64,000 bases of DNA from Microbacterium sp. zg-Y1090 (GCF_030246945.1 NZ_CP126742.1:2790001-2854000); one strand, 5' to 3'. Positions 27,287 through 36,267 are shown, numbered from the stretch's first letter. Numbers and translations are program-made. The notes: generated by a model not told the origin, from the letters alone.

Positions 27287-29434
27287 TCAGTCCACCGGGA
27301 ACAGCGACACCGTGAGGGTGCCGCGGTAGGTGCCCGGAGCCGTGCCGACGGGCACGTCGAGCACCAGGCCGGCGCTGAGCTGCGTCGACCCGTACCGGCC
27401 GTCGCTGCTCGCGGAGGCCAGACGCTGCGCGGTGGCCAGGCCCGGCCCGTCGCTCAGCGCGGTCGCCACCCATGCACCGGCGGTGACGCCGGGGCGGGGG
27501 GTGAGCACCTTGGGCGTCCAGCCGAGGTGATCGGCGGTCAGCGTGCGCTCACCGGAGACGAGCGAGGTCGACTGGCCGGAGGTCGACCACCCGCCGTCGC
27601 GCGCCTGCTCGTCGTTGCGGGAGTCGGTGACGGTGACCGTCGGCAGCTGTCCGGTGAACCGCAGCCGGTCGCCGGCGTTGCGCGCCTCCTCGAGCGTGAC
27701 CGCGTCGCCGTGGTCGGCGACCGTCAGCGTGAGGGTGCCGGGCTCGGTGGCCTCGGGCACGGTGGCCTCGACCACGATCCCGTCGCCGTCGGCCGCATCG
27801 CGGTCGTACCAGCCCTGCGGGTCGGACACCGCCCACATCGCCAGCTTCTCCGACCAGTCTCCGTTGAGCAGCAACGGGTTGTGCGTCGCACGCCAGCTGC
27901 GCTGGTCGTTCAGGCCCCAGAAGGTGACCCGGTCGATCGCGTCGGCGTACTTCGTGTACACGGAGAAGTACTCCGCGAACCGCTGGGCCTGGATCTCCTC
28001 GAGCTCGGCACGGTGCGAGATCTTGTCGACCCAGTAGGTGAACTCACCCCGCGAGATGCGCTCGCGCACCTCGGGGTCGTTCAGATCCCGGTAGTTCGCC
28101 GCGTTCGACGTCTCGGGCTCCGCGTTCCAGGCCTCCCACACGAACAGGTCGAGTTCGCTGATCGCGACCCGCAGCCCGGCGTCGATGATCTGCTGGATCG
28201 TGGCCTCCACCGATGCCGCGTTCGAGCAGGCGCCCGCCTGCCAGGCCTCGGCATCCTCGTCGACGAGTCCGCCCAGCTGGGTGCGGTCTGCGCAGGCGAA
28301 GGCCGGCGTCTGGCTGATGTAGTTGTGCGACTGCATGCCGATCGTCTCGATCAGCAGGCGGGGGTCCTCGGGGTGCTCGGCGGCATACCGGGCGTTGAGG
28401 TCCTTCGCCATGGCGATCGCGGCGCGACCCTTGCCGGCCGACTGGAACATGTTGAAGTCGTTGTACTGCAGGTTGACCTCGGGGCCGTACTGGCGCGCGA
28501 ACACGAACGCGTCGTAGATGAAGTCGCCGGGGGTCTCCCCCGCGTCGGCGTCGGCACCCTCGGCGTAGACCTTGTACCAGTTCGACTGACCGCCGTTCGG
28601 GCCGCCGCGCAGGAAGTCCTGCCAGCTCTGGGTGGCCGGGTCGAAGGAGTCCAGCCCGTCGACGAACGCCTCGTTGACGACATCCCACGTGGGAACCCGA
28701 CCACTGAAGTGCGTGAGCACCTCCTCGATGTAGCGGCGCATGTTCTCGCGCGCCAGTTCGCGGGTGCCTCCCGTGGTGCCGGAGTTCAGCTTGGGCGGCG
28801 ACTGACCGTGCCACACCAGCACGTGGCCGTGCACGGTGGATCCGCGGGCGATGGTCTCATCGACGAACTGATCGGCCTGACCGAAGTTGAACGTGAAGGC
28901 GCCGGTGGTGTCGTCGATGTTGGCGTTGGGCAGCAGCGACTCCGGCTTCATGGCGTTCTCGGCCGTGATCACCTCGAAGTCGCGCTCCATCCGCGCGGAT
29001 GCCGGCGACCCGGCCTCGTAGGTCTGGGGGCCGGACCAGATGTTGCCCATCTGGAACAGACCGTCGTACACCTCCTTCAACGGACGCGCCTGCGGCCGGA
29101 ACGACGTGTCGATGACGACGTCGGATGCCGGCATGGTGAACGTGTCCAGACGCGCGCGGAGCCAGTCGAGCTGCTCCGACGTCCAGCCACCCCAGACGTT
29201 GCCGTCGGCGGGCGTGGCGCCGAGCTGCACCGTCTCGCCCGGGGCATAGGTGCCGGCGCCCGTGGTCTCCCCGCCGCCGGTGGCGCGGATCTCCACGTCG
29301 TACGTCTCGGCTGCCTGCGCCGGCGTGACGAGCCCGGTCAGCGCCAGCGCGAGCGCGGCCGCCGCAGCGACGCCTCCCGCTGAGCGTCGCCTGCCGCCGT
29401 CGCCTGCGCGAGCACGGAATGGTGAATGTTGCAT
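27287..29434 (-). CDS. Secreted GH10 endo-1,4-beta-xylanase with N-terminal InlB-like repeat and C-terminal module
   Basis: A 715-residue secreted xylanase. Residues 1-42 form a long signal peptide (cleavage near AQA-AE). A short beta-repeat follows (about 44-115; GTYAPGETVQLGATPADG...FTMPASDV), like bacterial InlB-B/Flg_new repeats. The GH10 barrel spans about 120-540 with WDVVNEAFVDG (acid/base Glu255) and AISELDLFVW (nucleophile Glu427). About 166 C-terminal residues match the GH30 module and end in the same SLFPVD. ATG 29434 has GGAAGAGG upstream. A single-gene unit with a LacI-type operator overlapping its -35 box. Confidence 0.93.
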   Translation of the reverse strand: MQHSPFRARAGDGGRRRSAGGVAAAAALALALTGLVTPAQAAETYDVEIRATGGGETTGAGTYAPGETVQLGATPADGNVWGGWTSEQLDWLRARLDTFTMPASDVVIDTSFRPQARPLKEVYDGLFQMGNIWSGPQTYEAGSPASARMERDFEVITAENAMKPESLLPNANIDDTTGAFTFNFGQADQFVDETIARGSTVHGHVLVWHGQSPPKLNSGTTGGTRELARENMRRYIEEVLTHFSGRVPTWDVVNEAFVDGLDSFDPATQSWQDFLRGGPNGGQSNWYKVYAEGADADAGETPGDFIYDAFVFARQYGPEVNLQYNDFNMFQSAGKGRAAIAMAKDLNARYAAEHPEDPRLLIETIGMQSHNYISQTPAFACADRTQLGGLVDEDAEAWQAGACSNAASVEATIQQIIDAGLRVAISELDLFVWEAWNAEPETSNAANYRDLNDPEVRERISRGEFTYWVDKISHRAELEEIQAQRFAEYFSVYTKYADAIDRVTFWGLNDQRSWRATHNPLLLNGDWSEKLAMWAVSDPQGWYDRDAADGDGIVVEATVPEATEPGTLTLTVADHGDAVTLEEARNAGDRLRFTGQLPTVTVTDSRNDEQARDGGWSTSGQSTSLVSGERTLTADHLGWTPKVLTPRPGVTAGAWVATALSDGPGLATAQRLASASSDGRYGSTQLSAGLVLDVPVGTAPGTYRGTLTVSLFPVD

Positions 29435-29491
29435 CGTGCGACCTCTTCCTTGAGTCCCGATGTGCGAGGCGTCACCCCGCGAGGTCGTCCG

Positions 29492-29542
29492 AACGTAACC
29501 AGCGCCCGCCGAGTCGTCAAACGTTTTCGACAACGTTTACCG
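29492..29542 (-). promoter_or_regulatory. GH10 xylanase promoter with paired LacI-type operators
   Basis: On the minus strand TTGACG (29515-29520) and TACGTT (29492-29497) are 17 bases apart. Two operator-like elements read on the plus strand as CAAACGTTTTCG (29518-29529, overlapping the -35) and CAACGTTTACCG (29531-29542). The close tandem arrangement suggests cooperative repression. Confidence 0.65.
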
Positions 29543-29609
29543 ACAGGTTGACGGCTGCGGGGGGCGCGCGTACGCTCGCTCTTCCGGCTGCTGTCCGCGT
29601 CGCGCTGGG

Positions 29610-30296
29610 TCAGGGAGCGACGAAGCGCTCGCGCACGTCGGCGATGACACGGCGCTCGGTCGCCAGCGCGAAGGCGGCGAACGCGGATGCGAGCGCGGCC
29701 AGCACGACGTCCGAGGCGAACGCGACCACCGCCGTCGCCAGCACCAGGCACGACAGCACCCCGAGCGTCGCCAGGGGCTTCGCCGCGATGTAGAACAGCC
29801 CGAGCCGCGCGACGTCGCGTGCGCGGAAGCGGAACAGCGACGCGATCACCAGGGCGTGGAAGGCCCACACCGCGACGAGCACGAGGAAGACCACCGCGGC
29901 ACCGACGAAGAAGCCGTCGACGTCGGCCGCTGCGCCGAACGCGATCGTCGTGGCCAGCACCGTGGCGGCAGCCAGCGCGGGCACCCACACCCACAGCACG
30001 TCCACGACGTTGCGGGCGTACGCGCGCCAGTACCGCGGCCACACCGACAGGTCCTCGGCGCGTGTGCGGCTCTCGAGCGTCGCCATGGCCGCCGAGAACG
30101 CCGGCGCCACCGGCAGCAGGCACAGGGCGTAGAGCGGGATGTTGCTGGCCGCGCGCTCCAGCAGCAGGATGCCGGCGAAGCCCGGCAGCGCGGCCAGCAG
30201 GAAGCAGCCCTCGACGACGAGCAGCCAGTAGAGCGCGCCGGTCGCGGCCGCCAGGGCGCTGCGGCGCGGGTCGGGGGAAGCGGCAGGGGTGCTCAT
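29610..30296 (-). CDS. DUF624/YesL-family membrane protein
   Basis: A 228-residue protein with about five predicted membrane helices in the YesL/DUF624 pattern: N-terminal segment ALYWLLVVEGCFLLAALPGF, a second pair around LWVWVPALAAATVLATTIAFG, the basic loop FRFRARDVARLGLFYIAAKP and a last helix. YesL-type genes usually accompany LplB/YtcP-type oligosaccharide importers, as here, but their role is unknown. It is the last gene of the importer-GH42 operon, 29 bp after the GH42 stop. ATG 30296 follows GGAGGCG; in-frame ATG 30305 is an alternative. Confidence 0.8.
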   Translation of the reverse strand: MSTPAASPDPRRSALAAATGALYWLLVVEGCFLLAALPGFAGILLLERAASNIPLYALCLLPVAPAFSAAMATLESRTRAEDLSVWPRYWRAYARNVVDVLWVWVPALAAATVLATTIAFGAAADVDGFFVGAAVVFLVLVAVWAFHALVIASLFRFRARDVARLGLFYIAAKPLATLGVLSCLVLATAVVAFASDVVLAALASAFAAFALATERRVIADVRERFVAP

Positions 30297-30325
30297 CGCC
30301 TCCATCCTGCCCGGCCGGCCGGCCA

Positions 30326-32353
30326 TCACGACACCGCGATGACGGCGACGTCGGTCGCCGCCAGGTCGAGGTCGTCGCCCACGGCGATGTGTCGGCCGGT
30401 CAGCAGGTCGGTGCCGGCGAAGGGCGACGACACGCGCACCGGTCCGGCGCGGTGGTTCAGCACGAACTCGTACCTCGCCCCGTCGACGGTGCGGGTCGTG
30501 TGCTCGAGGTCGGCGACGTCAGCGAACGGGCCGAGCGCCTGCTGCTCGGCCAGCACCCGGCGCACGACCCAGTCGACGCCGGCCTGGTCGAGGACGGCGC
30601 CGACGTACCAGGCGCTTCCCCGGCCATGGGCGTTGCGCGTGACCGCGGGCGTGCCGGCGTAGAAGTCCTCCGTGTACCGGCCCACCACCTCTGCGCCCTG
30701 CGGCATGACGAGGTCGAACACCAGCCGTGCCTGCGCCGTGGCCTGCTCCTGACCGGGCAGGGAGAGCACCACGGGGTTCGCCGCATCGGGGGGCAGGGAG
30801 TCCGTCTCGTCCACGCGCACGCCGAACGTGGCGGCGAAGGGCCCGGGCACGTCGGCCAGGAAGGCGTTGTCGTCCTCGTCGACACGGCCCGACATCACCG
30901 TGGTCAGCACGGTGCCGCCTCGACGGGCGACGTCGTCGACGCGTGCGGCGATGTCGCCCTTCAGCAGGTGCAGGAAGGGTGCGACCACCACGTCGTAGCG
31001 GGACAGGTCCGCACCCACGCCGACGACGTCCACGATCGCCCCGGCCTGCCACAGCGCCTCGTGGTACGACACCAGCTGCTTCTCGTACTTCACCGCGCGG
31101 CTGTAGCCGTCGGACATCTCCAGCGCCCACCACGAGTCCCAGTCGAACAGCACCGCCACACGCGCCGGGGTGCGGGCGTTCTGCAGCCGGTCCCCCACCC
31201 GGCGCAGCTCGGCGCCGAGCCCGGCGACCTCGCGGAAGGCGCGGGTGTCGGTGCGCCCGGCGTGGTTCAGCACGGCGCCGTGATACTTCTCCGATGCCCC
31301 GCGGCTGTGGCGCATCTGGAAGAACAGCACCGAATCGGCGCCGTGCGCGACGGCCTGCCACGACCACAGGCGCATGACGCCGGGGCGCTTGACGGGGTTG
31401 TGGTCGCGCGTCGCCGTCATCGTGGGCGTCTGCTCCATGAGCCAGAAGGGCTGACCGTCCTTGAGCCCCCGCATGAGCGCGTGGCTGAGCGCCATGCGCG
31501 AGACCGGCGAGCCGTCGGTGGGGTAGTTGTCCCACGAGGCGAAATCGAGGTGCGGAGCCCAGCGGTGGTAATCCAGCTGGCGGTAGATGGCCATCATGTT
31601 GGTCGTGACCGGCAGCGGCGAGTGGGCGCGGATGGCGTCCTTCTCCTCGCGGAACGTGCGCAGCAGGTTGTCGGTGTTGAACCGCAGGTAGTCCAGGGTG
31701 ACACCCTGGAACGCGGTGTGGTCGGGCCCGCGCCAGTGCTCCGACAGCGCATTGGGCGGCACGACCTGATCCCAGTCGCTGAAGCGGTGCGACCAGAACG
31801 TCGTGTTCCAGGCGTCGTTGAGGCGCTCCAGCGACCCGTGGCGATCGCGCAGCCACTGCCGGAACTCCACCGCGCACAGGTCGCAGTAGCAGACGCCGCC
31901 GTACTCGTTGTTGATGTGCCAGGCGACGACCGCCGGGTGGTCGGCGAAGCGCTCGGCGATGCGGCCGGCGACGGCCGCCGCGAGCCGGCGATAGGCGGGC
32001 GAGGAGGGGCACGCGTTGTGCCGCACCCCGTACACATGGCGCCTGCCCTCGAAATCGGTGCGGCAGACATCGGGATGCCGGTGCGCGAGCCACGGCGGCA
32101 CCGCGGCGGTCCCGGTGGCCAGGCACACCCGGCGGCCTTCGGCGTGCGCGCGGTCGAGGATGCGCGTGAGGGTCGAGAAGTCGTAGGTGTCCTCATCGGG
32201 CTGCGTGAGCGCCCAGGTGAAGACGCCGACCGTCAGCAGGTCGATCCCCGCGAGGTCGAACGCCCGATAGTCGGCATCCCACACCTGCTCGGCCCACTGC
32301 TCGGGGGTGTAGTCGCCCCCGTAGGGGATGCCGGCGACAGCGGGCAGGGTCAT
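30326..32353 (-). CDS. GH42 beta-galactosidase family enzyme
   Basis: A 675-residue intracellular GH42 enzyme in the usual three-domain layout: barrel to about 380, trimerisation domain to about 600 and a C-terminal beta-domain. It starts IPYGGDYTPEQW. Catalytic residues are in HINNEYGG (acid/base Glu150) and WLMEQTP (nucleophile Glu307). Cys115 with CYCDLC (155, 157, 160) gives the structural zinc site. In a xylan importer operon the substrate may be terminal beta-galactose or alpha-L-arabinopyranose on imported side chains, since some GH42 enzymes act on the latter; this is inference. ATG 32353 follows a hairpin-containing gap after the binding-protein gene. Confidence 0.92.
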   Translation of the reverse strand: MTLPAVAGIPYGGDYTPEQWAEQVWDADYRAFDLAGIDLLTVGVFTWALTQPDEDTYDFSTLTRILDRAHAEGRRVCLATGTAAVPPWLAHRHPDVCRTDFEGRRHVYGVRHNACPSSPAYRRLAAAVAGRIAERFADHPAVVAWHINNEYGGVCYCDLCAVEFRQWLRDRHGSLERLNDAWNTTFWSHRFSDWDQVVPPNALSEHWRGPDHTAFQGVTLDYLRFNTDNLLRTFREEKDAIRAHSPLPVTTNMMAIYRQLDYHRWAPHLDFASWDNYPTDGSPVSRMALSHALMRGLKDGQPFWLMEQTPTMTATRDHNPVKRPGVMRLWSWQAVAHGADSVLFFQMRHSRGASEKYHGAVLNHAGRTDTRAFREVAGLGAELRRVGDRLQNARTPARVAVLFDWDSWWALEMSDGYSRAVKYEKQLVSYHEALWQAGAIVDVVGVGADLSRYDVVVAPFLHLLKGDIAARVDDVARRGGTVLTTVMSGRVDEDDNAFLADVPGPFAATFGVRVDETDSLPPDAANPVVLSLPGQEQATAQARLVFDLVMPQGAEVVGRYTEDFYAGTPAVTRNAHGRGSAWYVGAVLDQAGVDWVVRRVLAEQQALGPFADVADLEHTTRTVDGARYEFVLNHRAGPVRVSSPFAGTDLLTGRHIAVGDDLDLAATDVAVIAVS

Positions 32354-32377
32354 GCCGGGCTCCTTCAGGCGCCGGGT

Positions 32378-32419
32378 CGCAGACGGCCCCGCGCCGTCGA
32401 GGGCGCGGGGCCGTCTGCG
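32378..32419 (-). terminator. Long intercistronic hairpin downstream of the binding-protein gene
   Basis: CGCAGACGGCCCCGCGCC and GGCGCGGGGCCGTCTGCG form a perfect 18-bp stem with a 6-base loop, just after the binding-protein stop and before the GH42 start. As a partial terminator or 3'-end stabiliser it would keep binding-protein mRNA above that of the downstream genes. Confidence 0.75.
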
Positions 32420-32425
32420 GGTGGA

Positions 32426-34114
32426 TCAGTTGGCGTCGGCGTACCGCTGCTGGGCGCCGTTGACGAGTTCGAGGTACTGCGGCATGTTCATGCCCTCGAG
32501 CTCGGCGACGTAGGAGTCCCACTCGTCCAGCGAGCGCTGCCCGAGGATGAACGCGGCGGTGTTCTGCCACACGTGGTCCTTCAGCGCCGACTGGTACAGC
32601 GAGACCTGCTCGCGCTCGACCTCGCTCAGCGGGGCGGGCGGGGGCAGCTCCAGCACCTCCTTGGTCGACATCGCCTCGACGAAGTCGATGACCTCGGGGC
32701 GCAGCATCGAACGGTCCAGTTCCACCGTCGAGCCGTGCACGAGCGTCCAGACGCCGTTGGAGAAGCCGTAGTCGGCCTGCAGGTTCTCGGGCGCCTCGGG
32801 GTTCAGACCCATGGCGGTGATGTTCTCGGCGAGCACCCGCGTGCCGTCGGCATCCTTCGTGTAGGTCTCGCCCTCGACGCCCCACTTGGCGAACTCGAGG
32901 CCCTCGTCGGAGTAGTACAGCCAGTCGAGGAACTGCAGCATGGCGAGGAAGTTCTCGCTCTCGGCCGCCTTGGCCGACAGCATGAAGCCGCCGACCGTGC
33001 GCTGCCCGGCCTGGAAGTTGTCACCGGCGGGGCCGGCCGGCACCCGGATCTGCGTCATCTCCACATCGCTGCCGAGCTCGTCGACCGTTGTGCGGTACCG
33101 CACGATCTCCTGGTCGTTCGTGGCGATCGACATGGCGTTGCCCGAGGCGAACTTCTGCACCGCCTGGTCGTCGTCCTGCGTGACCGCCTCGGGGTCCAGC
33201 AGACCCTCTTCGACCAGCGATGCGTAGAACTCGATGAGATCGCGGTACTCGTCGCTCGCCCCGGTGTAGACGAACTCGTCGCCGTTCCAGGTGAGACCCT
33301 CGCCGAAGCCCCAGCCGGCGGACGTGCCGAAGTTGGGCGAGACGAACGACAGCGTCGCCTCGAGCGGACCGTTGGCCGACCACCGGTCGGTCATGGGGTA
33401 CACGTCCGGGTACGCCTCCTTGACGGTGCGCAGCTGGTCGCGCAGCTCATCGAAGGTCGCGGGCTCCAGGCTGAGGCCCAGCTCCTCCCAGACGTCCGAG
33501 CGCACGGCGAACGAATACTCGGCGCGCGGCTCCTCACGGAACCCGGGGAAGACGTAGTACTTGCCGTCCTCCTGGCGCATCTGGTCGAGGTCGGGCTCGA
33601 GGTCCCACTTCTCGACCTTGTCCATGTAGTGGGGCATGTACTGCACGAAGTCGCTGGCGGGCAGGATCGCACCGCCCGAGACGAACGCGACCTCCTGACC
33701 CGGGTAGGTCACCGAGATGATCTCGGGGGCGTCGCCCGCGCCAATCACGAGCGACTTGCGCTGGTCCCACTCCGACAGCGGCGCGCTGACCATGTCGAAC
33801 GTGACGCTCTGCTTCTCCTCCAGCTCCTGGAGGATCAGCCAGTCCTCCTTGAGCGGGTAGTTCGGGTGGTCGCGGTAGAAGAGCCCGAACTCGACCGGCT
33901 CGGTGGCCGAGAAGGTGTCGCCCACGCCGTAGTCCGACATGGCGCCGACGTCCTTACCGGTGAAGTCGAAGTCGCCCTCGCTGTCGCCGGACCCGCCGCC
34001 GCCACCGGCGTCGCATCCGCTCAGGACGAGCGCGCTCGCGGCGATCACCACTCCCGCGTAGAGGGCGCCGCGTCGCACGGGGCGCCGCGTGGCCTCTCGG
34101 ATCTGCTGTGTCAT
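32426..34114 (-). CDS. LplA-type extracellular solute-binding lipoprotein
   Basis: A 562-residue ABC importer binding protein, anchored as a lipoprotein: basic N-terminus, hydrophobic segment and lipobox LVLSGC with Cys34, then a Gly/Ser/Asp linker. The mature part has the two-lobe fold (ILQELEEKQSVTFDMVSAPLSEWDQRKSLVIGAGDAPEII, FAVRSDVWEELGLSLEPATFDEL, AMLQFLDWLYYSDEGLEFAKWG) of long LplA/YtcQ-type proteins. In Paenibacillus, LplA-LplB-YtcP importers serve aldouronates from glucuronoxylan; the GH67/uronate genes here suggest the same ligand (inference). Third gene of its operon, 26 bp after the second permease. Confidence 0.9.
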   Translation of the reverse strand: MTQQIREATRRPVRRGALYAGVVIAASALVLSGCDAGGGGGSGDSEGDFDFTGKDVGAMSDYGVGDTFSATEPVEFGLFYRDHPNYPLKEDWLILQELEEKQSVTFDMVSAPLSEWDQRKSLVIGAGDAPEIISVTYPGQEVAFVSGGAILPASDFVQYMPHYMDKVEKWDLEPDLDQMRQEDGKYYVFPGFREEPRAEYSFAVRSDVWEELGLSLEPATFDELRDQLRTVKEAYPDVYPMTDRWSANGPLEATLSFVSPNFGTSAGWGFGEGLTWNGDEFVYTGASDEYRDLIEFYASLVEEGLLDPEAVTQDDDQAVQKFASGNAMSIATNDQEIVRYRTTVDELGSDVEMTQIRVPAGPAGDNFQAGQRTVGGFMLSAKAAESENFLAMLQFLDWLYYSDEGLEFAKWGVEGETYTKDADGTRVLAENITAMGLNPEAPENLQADYGFSNGVWTLVHGSTVELDRSMLRPEVIDFVEAMSTKEVLELPPPAPLSEVEREQVSLYQSALKDHVWQNTAAFILGQRSLDEWDSYVAELEGMNMPQYLELVNGAQQRYADAN

Positions 34115-34140
34115 GGTCTTCCCTTTCTGAGGTCGAAGCG

Positions 34141-35088
34141 TCACTGCTTCACGGAGCCGAGCATCACGCCCGAGACGAAGTACTTCTGGATGAACGGATA
34201 GAGGCAGACGATCGGCAGCACGGTCAGCAGCATGGTCACGGCCTTGACGTTCGATGCGACCTGGGAGGCCTCGCCGGTGCCTCCCGTGCCGAGCGCCTCG
34301 GTGCCGGTGGCCGCGGCGAGCATGTTGCGCAGGTACACCGTGACCGGATACAGCTCCGCCCTGTCCATATAGAGGAAGGCGGTGAACCACTGGTTCCAGA
34401 ACGAGACCGCGTAGAACAGCACCATGGTCGCGATCACCGCCTTGCTCAGCGGCAGCACGATCTTCCAGAGGATGCCGTACGTGTTCAGGCCATCGATGGC
34501 GGCGGCCTCCTCGAGGTCCTCGGGGAAGTTCTCGAAGAACGCCTTCATCACGAGCAGGTTGAAGACGCTGATGGCATTGGGGATGACGATCGCCCACAGC
34601 GTGTTCTTGAACCCGAGGGTGTTGATGAGGATGTAGTTCGGGATCAGCCCGCCGTTGAAGAACATCGTGAACACGGCCACGCCGATGAAGAACGACCGGC
34701 CCTTGAGGTTCCGCTTCGACAGCGCGTACGCGAACGTCGTGGTGAGGATCATCGCGATGACGGTGGCCACCACGGTGTACAGCACGGTGTTGCCGTAGTT
34801 GCGCCAGAACATCGGGTCGCCCATGACGTACCCGAACGTGGTCACGTTGAATCCGCGCGGGATGAGGTTCACCTGGCCGGAGTTGATGTACGCCTCCGAG
34901 CTGAACGCCTGCGCGATGACGTTGAGGAACGGGTAGAGCGTGACGAAGCAGATCACCACGATCAGGCCCGCGTTGACCATGCGGAACACGGTGTAGCTGC
35001 GGGAGTCCTTGATGCCGCCCTGCACCGCGGGGCGGAACAGCCGGTCGGACATCCGGCGGGGCATGGTGCGGACACTCGAGGTCACCAC
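34141..35088 (-). CDS. Carbohydrate ABC importer permease (YtcP/LplC type)
   Basis: A 315-residue inner-membrane permease of the MalG-like class with six predicted helices. FVTLYPFLNVIAQAFSSEAYI marks the first helix and periplasmic loop, typical of YtcP/LplC. The EAA loop reads EDLEEAAAIDGLNTYGILWKIVLPLSKAV, and the C-terminus is the family-typical YPFIQKYFVSGVMLGSVKQ. The start is a GTG-GTG pair at 35088/35085 that overlaps the stop of the first permease, giving translational coupling. Confidence 0.93.
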   Translation of the reverse strand: MVTSSVRTMPRRMSDRLFRPAVQGGIKDSRSYTVFRMVNAGLIVVICFVTLYPFLNVIAQAFSSEAYINSGQVNLIPRGFNVTTFGYVMGDPMFWRNYGNTVLYTVVATVIAMILTTTFAYALSKRNLKGRSFFIGVAVFTMFFNGGLIPNYILINTLGFKNTLWAIVIPNAISVFNLLVMKAFFENFPEDLEEAAAIDGLNTYGILWKIVLPLSKAVIATMVLFYAVSFWNQWFTAFLYMDRAELYPVTVYLRNMLAAATGTEALGTGGTGEASQVASNVKAVTMLLTVLPIVCLYPFIQKYFVSGVMLGSVKQ

Positions 35089-36092
35089 AGGCTCGTCCCC
35101 ACTGCTCGGCGCGAGATCGCGTTGGCGGTCAGAATCAACGTCAGTCCGATGACGGCCTCGAACAGGCCGATCGCGGTGGCGTAGGAGAAATTGCTCGAGA
35201 TGATGCCGACCCGGTACAGATAGGTCGCGATCACATCAGCGGTCGGATACAGCAGCGGGTTGTACAGCAGCAGGATCTTCTCGAACCCGACGGCCATGAA
35301 CGTGCCGATGTTGAGGATCAGGAGCACGATCATCGTGGGCCGGATGCCGGGCAGGGTCACGTGCCAGATCTGTCGCCACCGGCTGGCGCCGTCGATGCGC
35401 GCCGCCTCGTACAGCTGCGGGTCGATCGTGGTCAGCGCCGCGAGGTAGAGGATGGTGCCCCAGCCCACCGTCTGCCAGATCTCCGATGTGACGTAGATGG
35501 TGGGGAACCACTGCGGCAGCTGCATGAACGGGATCGCGCCGCCGCCGAGCGCCTCGATGCCCTGGTTGATCGAGCCGCGCAGCGCCGTCAGCTGCAGCAC
35601 CATGCCCGCCACGATGACGATCGACATGAAGTGCGGCAGGTACGAGATCGACTGGGCGATGCGCTTGAACCGACGCGAGCGCAGCTCGTTGAACATCAGT
35701 GCCAGCACGATCGGCAGAGGGAAGACGATCACGAGCGACAGTCCGCCGAGCATGAGCGTGTTCCAGAAGGCCCGCCAGAACGTCGGGTCGCTGATGAACA
35801 GCTCGAAGTAGCGCAGGCCGACCCACTCGTCGCCGAACATGCTGCCACCGGGGCGGAAACGCCGGAACGCGATGACGTTGCCCGCCATCGGGAGGTAGCG
35901 GAAGATGAGCAGGAAGAGCAGCGGCAGAAGCAGCAGGGAGTACAGCCGCCAGTCGCGCTTGAGCGCCTTGCGCCACGTGACGCGATGCGTGGGGGTGCGT
36001 GTCGGCTCCCCGCCTCCGCGTTCGCGCTGTTCCTCCTCTTCGGAGTTCAGCTCGATCGCGCCGGCGACGACGACGCTGTTGTTGACGGACAA
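35082..36092 (-). CDS. Carbohydrate ABC importer permease (LplB/YteP type)
   Basis: A 336-residue MalF-like permease, first gene of the importer operon. A charged N-terminal stretch (about residues 10-45) precedes six predicted helices (YSLLLLPLLFLLIFRYLPMAG first). LplB-type features are RYLPMAGNVIAFRRFRPGG and the EAA loop LYEAARIDGASRWRQIWHVTLPGIRP. The chosen start is TTG 36092: the sequence AAGGAGCGCA lies directly before it. Upstream in-frame codons would read back through the promoter. No ATP-binding gene occurs in the operon, so a shared MsmK-like ATPase encoded elsewhere is expected. Confidence 0.9.
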   Translation of the reverse strand: MSVNNSVVVAGAIELNSEEEEQRERGGGEPTRTPTHRVTWRKALKRDWRLYSLLLLPLLFLLIFRYLPMAGNVIAFRRFRPGGSMFGDEWVGLRYFELFISDPTFWRAFWNTLMLGGLSLVIVFPLPIVLALMFNELRSRRFKRIAQSISYLPHFMSIVIVAGMVLQLTALRGSINQGIEALGGGAIPFMQLPQWFPTIYVTSEIWQTVGWGTILYLAALTTIDPQLYEAARIDGASRWRQIWHVTLPGIRPTMIVLLILNIGTFMAVGFEKILLLYNPLLYPTADVIATYLYRVGIISSNFSYATAIGLFEAVIGLTLILTANAISRRAVGTSLW

Positions 36093-36118
36093 TGCGCTCC
36101 TTCGCGTACGGTCATCCG

Positions 36119-36139
36119 GGTGAAAAACGGTTTCGAAAG
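36119..36139. promoter_or_regulatory. Second operator-like element in the importer leader
   Basis: Read on the minus strand, CTTTCGAAACCGTTTTTCAC lies about 20-40 bases downstream of the expected importer transcription start. It contains an imperfect palindrome (GAAACCGTTTTTC) like CcpA/LacI-type sites. It is a candidate auxiliary or catabolite-control site. Confidence 0.4.
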
Positions 36140-36165
36140 GCTGGACTAGCCCCCGGCACACGTTG

Positions 36166-36202
36166 ACGGTAACCTCTGGCGGAGGCGATGTCAACGTTTT
36201 CA
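36166..36202 (-). promoter_or_regulatory. Importer operon promoter with LacI-type operator shared with the esterase promoter
   Basis: On the minus strand TTGACA (36189-36194) and TACCGT (36166-36171) are separated by 17 bases. The plus-strand element TCAACGTTTTCA (36191-36202) overlaps the -35. On the plus strand a TATCGT hexamer at 36206-36211 could be the -10 for the esterase operon, so one operator would control both directions. Confidence 0.65.
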
Positions 36203-36267
36203 TTGTATCGTCCTGGACGTGACCTCCTCCCTCGCACGGGAGGCCCGGACGACGGAAGGAAACCGCG

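Noticed and set aside
30326..32353. GH42 as simple lactose beta-galactosidase
   Set aside because: It lies in an oligosaccharide importer operon of a xylan locus, so plant side-chain sugars are a better guess; the family call itself stands.
29687..34201. A 4.5-kb open frame on the plus strand over the GH42 and binding-protein genes
   Set aside because: It is antisense to clearly recognisable genes, encodes low-complexity Arg/Val/Gly-rich sequence without domains, and is a normal effect of GC-rich third codon positions.
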